The translations under genes and the position numbers were made by a program. 38,349 nucleotides of DNA from Haloplasmataceae bacterium (GTDB taxonomy: Bacteria > Bacillota_I > Bacilli_A > Haloplasmatales > Haloplasmataceae): assembly GCA_029240795.1 (NCBI GenBank), contig JARDZP010000019.1:1-38349 (forward strand). Direction: 5' to 3'. Every line of letters starts with the position of its first letter. Within the stretch, counting starts at the first letter, position 1. Positions 34,318 through 38,349 of the stretch are shown here, piece by piece. The notes below the pieces were generated by a model, which saw only the letters and a program-made list of their open reading frames with translations, was not told the DNA's origin and made no database searches.

Positions 34318-35334
34318 ATGATAAATGATAAAATACATGAGATTGTAGAAAAAATGAATAGTATTAAGGATTTTTCAGGTGCAGTAATAATTAAAGAAAA
34401 TGATAAAGTAGTTTTAAAGAATGCGTTTGGTTTTGCAGACATCAGTAATAAAATTAAAAATGCTGAAAATACACGTTTTGGCATCGCGTCAGGAGCAAAA
34501 ATTCTCACAAGTATCAGTATATGTAAATTAGTTGATCAAGGAAAATTATCATTTGATACTTTATTAAAAGATTGTCTAGATATAAAATTTCCCTTTTTCG
34601 ATAGTAAAGTTACAATACATCATTTGTTAACTCATTGTTCTGGGATTCCAGATTATTTTGACGAAGAAACCCTTGTTGATTTTAGTGAATTATGGGTGAA
34701 TATACCTATGTATCTTCTTAGAAATCCAAAAAGTTTTATTCCTATGATCCAAAATCAAAAAATGAAATTTAATCCAGGAGAAAAATTTTCCTATAACAAT
34801 GGTGCCTTTATCGTACTAGGATTAGTTATAGAACAAATAACAGGGATGAATTTTGTAGATTTTGTAAGAAAAAATATTTTTGATGTGCTTGAAATGAGTG
34901 ATTCAGGATATTTTGCATTTGATATGTTACCTGAAAATTGTGCTTACGGATATATAAAAAATACAGATGGAACATTAAAGACGAATATCTATTCATTACC
35001 TATAGTAGGTGGACCAGACGGAGGTGTATATATGACAGTTGAAGATATGAGTAAATTATGGCATGGATTATTTAATAATAAATTACTCAGTAAAGAAATA
35101 ACTAATAAGTTTTTAACACCTCATATACATGTTGAAAAAAATGTTTATTATGGATATGGACTATGGATTACTAAAAAAGAAGATGAATTATTCAAATATT
35201 TTGTTATGGGGAGTGACCCCGGAGTAAGATTTAGGTCATCGTTTTATCCTAAATCTCAAATTGAAATAACTGCAGTTTCAAACAAAGAATTTGGTCCATA
35301 TGATATTTCCACGTTCGTTGAGTCACTTATTTAA
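34318..35334 (+). CDS. serine hydrolase, beta-lactamase class C/penicillin-binding-like family
   Basis: The 338-residue protein has the nucleophile motif SxxK as SGAK near residue 59, preceded by RFGIA. The YxN motif is YNN in FSYNNGAFIVLG. Near the end VMGSDPGVRF stands where many relatives have H-x-G. There is no signal peptide or lipobox, so it should be cytosolic, unlike true beta-lactamases. Relatives include esterases, D-aminopeptidases and proteins of unknown substrate. It follows bcp by 15 bp with AAAGGTGG before the ATG, so the two are probably one operon. The substrate is unknown. Confidence 0.85.
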   Translation: MINDKIHEIVEKMNSIKDFSGAVIIKENDKVVLKNAFGFADISNKIKNAENTRFGIASGAKILTSISICKLVDQGKLSFDTLLKDCLDIKFPFFDSKVTIHHLLTHCSGIPDYFDEETLVDFSELWVNIPMYLLRNPKSFIPMIQNQKMKFNPGEKFSYNNGAFIVLGLVIEQITGMNFVDFVRKNIFDVLEMSDSGYFAFDMLPENCAYGYIKNTDGTLKTNIYSLPIVGGPDGGVYMTVEDMSKLWHGLFNNKLLSKEITNKFLTPHIHVEKNVYYGYGLWITKKEDELFKYFVMGSDPGVRFRSSFYPKSQIEITAVSNKEFGPYDISTFVESLI

Positions 35335-35486
35335 GATTGAACTAAGTGAAAACTAAGTTGAGTAGTCCTATTACTAAATCTTTTATTTATATTTAAAAAA
35401 TTTTTACTATAGTTTAATAGACACGGTTAATGGAATGTGATAATATATATCTTGTTAAAATTACAATTTTTAGGAGGAAATAAGAT

Positions 35487-36494
35487 TTGAAAGCCTACCA
35501 AATTGGAGTTGATTTGGGAACAAGTAATATATTAGTTTATGTCAATAGTAAAGATATTATTTTTAATGAACCTTCCATTGTTGTATTTGATATAGATTCT
35601 AATAAACCTATAGCTATAGGACGTGCAGCGAATAGGATGTTAGGTAAAGAAAATAAAAAAATAAAAGCGGTTAAGCCTGTAGAGGCTGGAGCAATCGCTA
35701 ACATTGATGCTTCCAAAGCAATTTTAGAACATGTATTTAGTAAACTTAAAGGTAAAAACGTAGAAATTGAGAAATCCACTCTTTTAATTTGTTGCCCTTC
35801 TGAGATGACCTTAGTTGAAAGAAATGCACTATTAAATTTAGGATATAAATTGGGTATAAAAAATGTTTTTATAGAACAAGAAGTTAAATCAGGAGCTATT
35901 GGTGCAGGTATTGATATCTTTGTTCCAAAAGCACATATGATTATTGATATAGGTGGTGGTTCTACTGATATTGGAGTACTATCACTCGGTGATATTGTTG
36001 TAAGTGATTCCATTCGGATAGCTGGACATTATATAGATAAAGCGATTATAAAATATGTAAGATTTAAATATAACATGGAAATTGGAGAAAAAACTGCAGA
36101 AAATATTAAAATTAAACTAGCAACACTTAGAAAAGAATTAAAGAATGATAAAGAATATAAATTTGCAGGTAAAAGCATTAAGTCACATTCACCATGCAAA
36201 ATGGTAATCAAACAATCTGAAGTTCGCGATATACTTTTAAAAGTATTTGATGCTATTTCATATAAAGTTAATAGTGTATTACGAGTTACACCACCCGAAT
36301 TAGCTGCTGATTTACTTGAGAATGGTATTTTGGTTAATGGTGGTGGAGCTTTAATCGATGGAATAAATGAATACTTTCATACTATAACTGGTTTAAATAT
36401 CAGAATATCACATAATCCTTTAACAGCAGTAGCAGAGGGTACAAAATATTTACTACAAAATAAAGGTAATTATTTAGTAAAACCAAAGGATTAA
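35487..36494 (+). CDS. mreB: MreB-family actin-like protein
   Basis: MreB polymerises under the membrane with ATP and organises rod or helical shape and wall synthesis. The 335-residue product has phosphate 1 VDLGTSNILVY (about residues 8-18), phosphate 2 MIIDIGGGSTDIGVLSL and the adenosine motif LVNGGGALIDG, all intact. It begins with a TTG preceded by TAGGAGG. It is a single gene, without mreC or mreD nearby, as for the isolated paralogues (Mbl, MreBH) in Bacillota and Spiroplasma. Which paralogue it is cannot be told here. A strong terminator follows. Confidence 0.93.
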   Translation: MKAYQIGVDLGTSNILVYVNSKDIIFNEPSIVVFDIDSNKPIAIGRAANRMLGKENKKIKAVKPVEAGAIANIDASKAILEHVFSKLKGKNVEIEKSTLLICCPSEMTLVERNALLNLGYKLGIKNVFIEQEVKSGAIGAGIDIFVPKAHMIIDIGGGSTDIGVLSLGDIVVSDSIRIAGHYIDKAIIKYVRFKYNMEIGEKTAENIKIKLATLRKELKNDKEYKFAGKSIKSHSPCKMVIKQSEVRDILLKVFDAISYKVNSVLRVTPPELAADLLENGILVNGGGALIDGINEYFHTITGLNIRISHNPLTAVAEGTKYLLQNKGNYLVKPKD

Positions 36495-36536
36495 TGAGTA
36501 ATATTTGTAATTCTCGTTCTAATTTTAACAAAATGG

Positions 36537-36569
36537 ATCCTATCAATTAATTTAATGATAGGATTTTTT
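36537..36569 (+). terminator. terminator after mreB
   Basis: ATCCTATCA pairs perfectly with TGATAGGAT, followed by TTTTTT, about 40 bp after the stop. Confidence 0.9.
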
Positions 36570-36573
36570 GTTC

Positions 36574-36597
36574 AAAAAAAAGACCTCTGTTGAGGCC
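36574..36597 (-). terminator. minus-strand terminator with no gene upstream of it
   Basis: GGCCTC pairs with GAGGTC (one G-U) around a 4-base loop on the minus strand, then eight T. No minus-strand gene lies to its right within the window (the next genes are plus-strand), so it may stop antisense transcription or be left over from a lost gene. Confidence 0.6.
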
Positions 36598-36711
36598 CTT
36601 TCATAATATTATTCATATTAATAATACAATATCTAAAAAAACTAATACCTTGAAGATGTCAATTGCACAAATGAAAAAGTCGAACAATATCTTAATAAAG
36701 ATAAGTATAAG

Positions 36712-37392
36712 TTGAAGACAAAAGAAGATGTAAAAGAATTTATTAATAATCATCAAGGAAAATCATATTCTTATTATTTTGTCTCAGTTTACGCTTTGAA
36801 AAAAAGAGAGATTGATCTTGAAAACATAAAACAAGGGAATATACAGCCTATGAAAGTTGACAGAAAAAAGTATCCAAAGAGTTACACTGTATTAGATATT
36901 GAAACTACTGGATTCAGTAAAGAAAATGATCAAATACTACAAATTAGTGCCTTAAGAGTAAGAGATAATAAAATTGTTGATACTTTCAATACTTATGTTT
37001 ATACCAAAGAAATCAACTTTAGCAAATCAGCATTTGAAGTAAATGGTATTACTTACAAAGATGTAGAAAATGCCCCTAAAATGGATGAAGCACTTACTAA
37101 CTTCTTTAACTTTCTTGATTTTGAAGGTAAGTTTAATAACGAAGTATTTTTAGGTTATAATGTTAAATTCGATTTAGAATTTATTAATGAAAAGTCACCA
37201 AGAAAATTAAGTAATAAATATTTTGATGTTCTAAAATTGGCTCAACGTAAAATACCATATCATCCAACTAAACTTCCAGATTACAAACTAATAACTGTTA
37301 GCAAATTTTATAATTTTAATTTTAATTGGCATAATGGCTTAGAAGATTGCAAGGCTTGTTTTGAAGTTTATCAAAAACTTAAAAATGAATAA
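36712..37392 (+). CDS. DnaQ-like 3'-5' exonuclease domain protein
   Basis: The product is a DEDDh exonuclease. ExoI is VLDIETTGF near residue 61, ExoII is YNVKFDLEF, and ExoIII is HNGLEDCKAC, where His and Asp have the HxxxxD spacing. Such domains proofread DNA or trim nucleic acids; this 226-residue protein is not the polymerase itself. The first ~50 residues are not recognised. The start is uncertain: TTG at 36712 has only a weak ribosome-binding site. The frame stays open upstream to 36646 and reads protein-like (NEKVEQYLNKDKYK) without an ATG, GTG or TTG. The 5' end may therefore be truncated or changed. Confidence 0.75.
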   Translation: MKTKEDVKEFINNHQGKSYSYYFVSVYALKKREIDLENIKQGNIQPMKVDRKKYPKSYTVLDIETTGFSKENDQILQISALRVRDNKIVDTFNTYVYTKEINFSKSAFEVNGITYKDVENAPKMDEALTNFFNFLDFEGKFNNEVFLGYNVKFDLEFINEKSPRKLSNKYFDVLKLAQRKIPYHPTKLPDYKLITVSKFYNFNFNWHNGLEDCKACFEVYQKLKNE

Positions 37393-37469
37393 AGAAAGTT
37401 TTTAACTCTTATATTTTTTAATTTATATGAAAAAATATTATGAAATTTTCATAAAATGGGGAGGTATTT

Positions 37470-37997
37470 ATGTTAGAAAAATATGATAAACTGATTAATA
37501 AATTAGTGAGAGGATCAATAACTATTGATAAATTTAAAAAGTCAATTCCTTATGACTTAGAAGGAAATCATCATTTAATGATCGAATTATTTAATAAGGC
37601 TTGTTTCATGGAAAATGGCGATGACATAGAACGCTTATTATTCTTAGGTCATTATTACAACCTAGATTATAATTATTTAATTGATATTTTATGTAAATTA
37701 TTAAAATATACGTGGCATGAAAGACATGAAGATATAGTATTAATCCTACAACAATTAAAGTCACCTAAGACTGTTGATTGTTTGTATGAAACTGCTATAA
37801 CTACTTATCCAATGTTTAAATGGGATGAAAACAATGCTTTGGCGAGAAAGTGCCTTTTTGCTTTGGGAGATATTAATACTCCTGATTCTATTAAAAAGAT
37901 TTACTCACTATCAGAATCTAAAAACGAAATACTAAGACGACATGCATTAGAACAAATTAACAGATTGCAAATGTATAAAGGGGATAAGAATGAATAA
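37470..37997 (+). CDS. HEAT-like helical repeat protein of unknown function
   Basis: The 175-residue protein looks all-helical. Its C-terminal half has HEAT-like units: DIVLILQQLKSPKTVDCLYE, then ARKCLFALGDINTPDSIKKI, then LRRHALEQINRL. GGGGAGG precedes the ATG. The next gene begins inside its last codons (8-bp overlap), so the two are translationally coupled. Small helical-repeat proteins of this type often occur among immunity proteins of secreted toxins, but no toxin is in the window and this is only a suggestion. Confidence 0.7.
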   Translation: MLEKYDKLINKLVRGSITIDKFKKSIPYDLEGNHHLMIELFNKACFMENGDDIERLLFLGHYYNLDYNYLIDILCKLLKYTWHERHEDIVLILQQLKSPKTVDCLYETAITTYPMFKWDENNALARKCLFALGDINTPDSIKKIYSLSESKNEILRRHALEQINRLQMYKGDKNE

Positions 37998-38349
37998 AAC
38001 CGTTATTACATTAGATGGGGATGAATATATAAATCGTATATACATACAAGATAACTATTCAAAAAGATGTTTCTTTTATATTGATGTAATTGATATTCAA
38101 AATGATCATGTTAATTTGACATTACACTTTAATCAATCAAATTGCTATTCTAAATCTTTTGATATTGCGATTAAGAATGATGACTTAATAAAAATTAACA
38201 AATTGTTTTGTGACTTTTTGTTAAATAAAATATTTAAATTTACAATTAAATTCGTTCTTTTCAACTTAAGTGTTGATGAACCTATGCAAAAATCCCATAT
38301 CTATATTCATAATACGCATCTTTTAAGGAAATTGGTAATTCAAATTTCA
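37990..38349 (+). CDS. unrecognised protein, cut by the window end
   Basis: From an ATG at 37990 the frame is open for all 120 codons to the edge. It overlaps the end of the HEAT-like gene by 8 bp, and AAGGGGAT lies just upstream as a ribosome-binding site. The visible part is a mix of short beta-like strands rich in Asn, Ile and Asp (MNKTVITLDGDEYINRIYIQ) with no signal peptide. No family is recognised. The coupling suggests that it works with the HEAT-like protein. Confidence 0.65.
   Translation, partial: MNKTVITLDGDEYINRIYIQDNYSKRCFFYIDVIDIQNDHVNLTLHFNQSNCYSKSFDIAIKNDDLIKINKLFCDFLLNKIFKFTIKFVLFNLSVDEPMQKSHIYIHNTHLLRKLVIQIS

Overview
The window is AT-rich and densely packed with short-spaced operons. 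Its housekeeping genes have the gene order and protein types of low-GC Gram-positive bacteria (Bacillota and Mycoplasmatota): tig-clpX-lon-ysxC, yceD-rpmF, a YmfF/YmfH peptidase pair, tmcAL, thyA-dfrA, and MreB. A lineage near Haloplasma, Izemoplasma or Turicibacter is a reasonable guess, but nothing here fixes the genus. TGG encodes Trp in full-length proteins. Of the 36 genes whose stop is visible, 30 end in TAA, 6 in TAG and none in TGA.

Layout. Bases 1-3.2 kb hold a minus-strand operon (thyA, dfrA, plsC-type acyltransferase, Gfo/Idh-type oxidoreductase). A decayed small gene follows, then proC, two M16 peptidase genes and a deoC-deoD nucleoside-salvage operon. From 8.7 to 10.7 kb is a three-gene membrane operon: a 55-residue protein plus two membrane proteins with GGDEF-like domains whose signature motifs are degenerate. 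Next come yceD-rpmF (minus strand, consensus promoter) and, on the plus strand, tmcAL, mrp and a cardiolipin synthase. From 15.7 to 19.1 kb a minus-strand cluster encodes a cytoplasmic CapA-type metallophosphatase and two different ATP-grasp ligases, which looks like a small peptide-ligation pathway. A MarR regulator and a RluA-family pseudouridine synthase follow.

From 21.2 to 24.0 kb are three tandem paralogous secreted DUF5667-like proteins. Each has 11-bp-spaced direct repeats (TCACA cores) at about the same distance upstream of its start. This is the pattern expected of an OmpR/PhoB-type response-regulator operator and is the most striking uncatalogued signal in the window. An Rsm22-like methyltransferase gene of different base composition comes next, then the protein quality-control block ysxC-lon-clpX-tig.

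From 32.3 to 33.8 kb is an RNA island: two identical tRNA-Arg(TCT) genes, each with its own promoter and terminator, flank a badly decayed nucleoside phosphorylase gene. Facing them is an orphan 5S rRNA-tRNA-Gly(TCC) unit with its own near-consensus promoter and terminator and no 16S or 23S gene beside it. The right end carries a peroxiredoxin and serine-hydrolase pair, an MreB gene, a DnaQ-like exonuclease with no good start codon, and two overlapping genes of unknown function, the last cut by the window edge.
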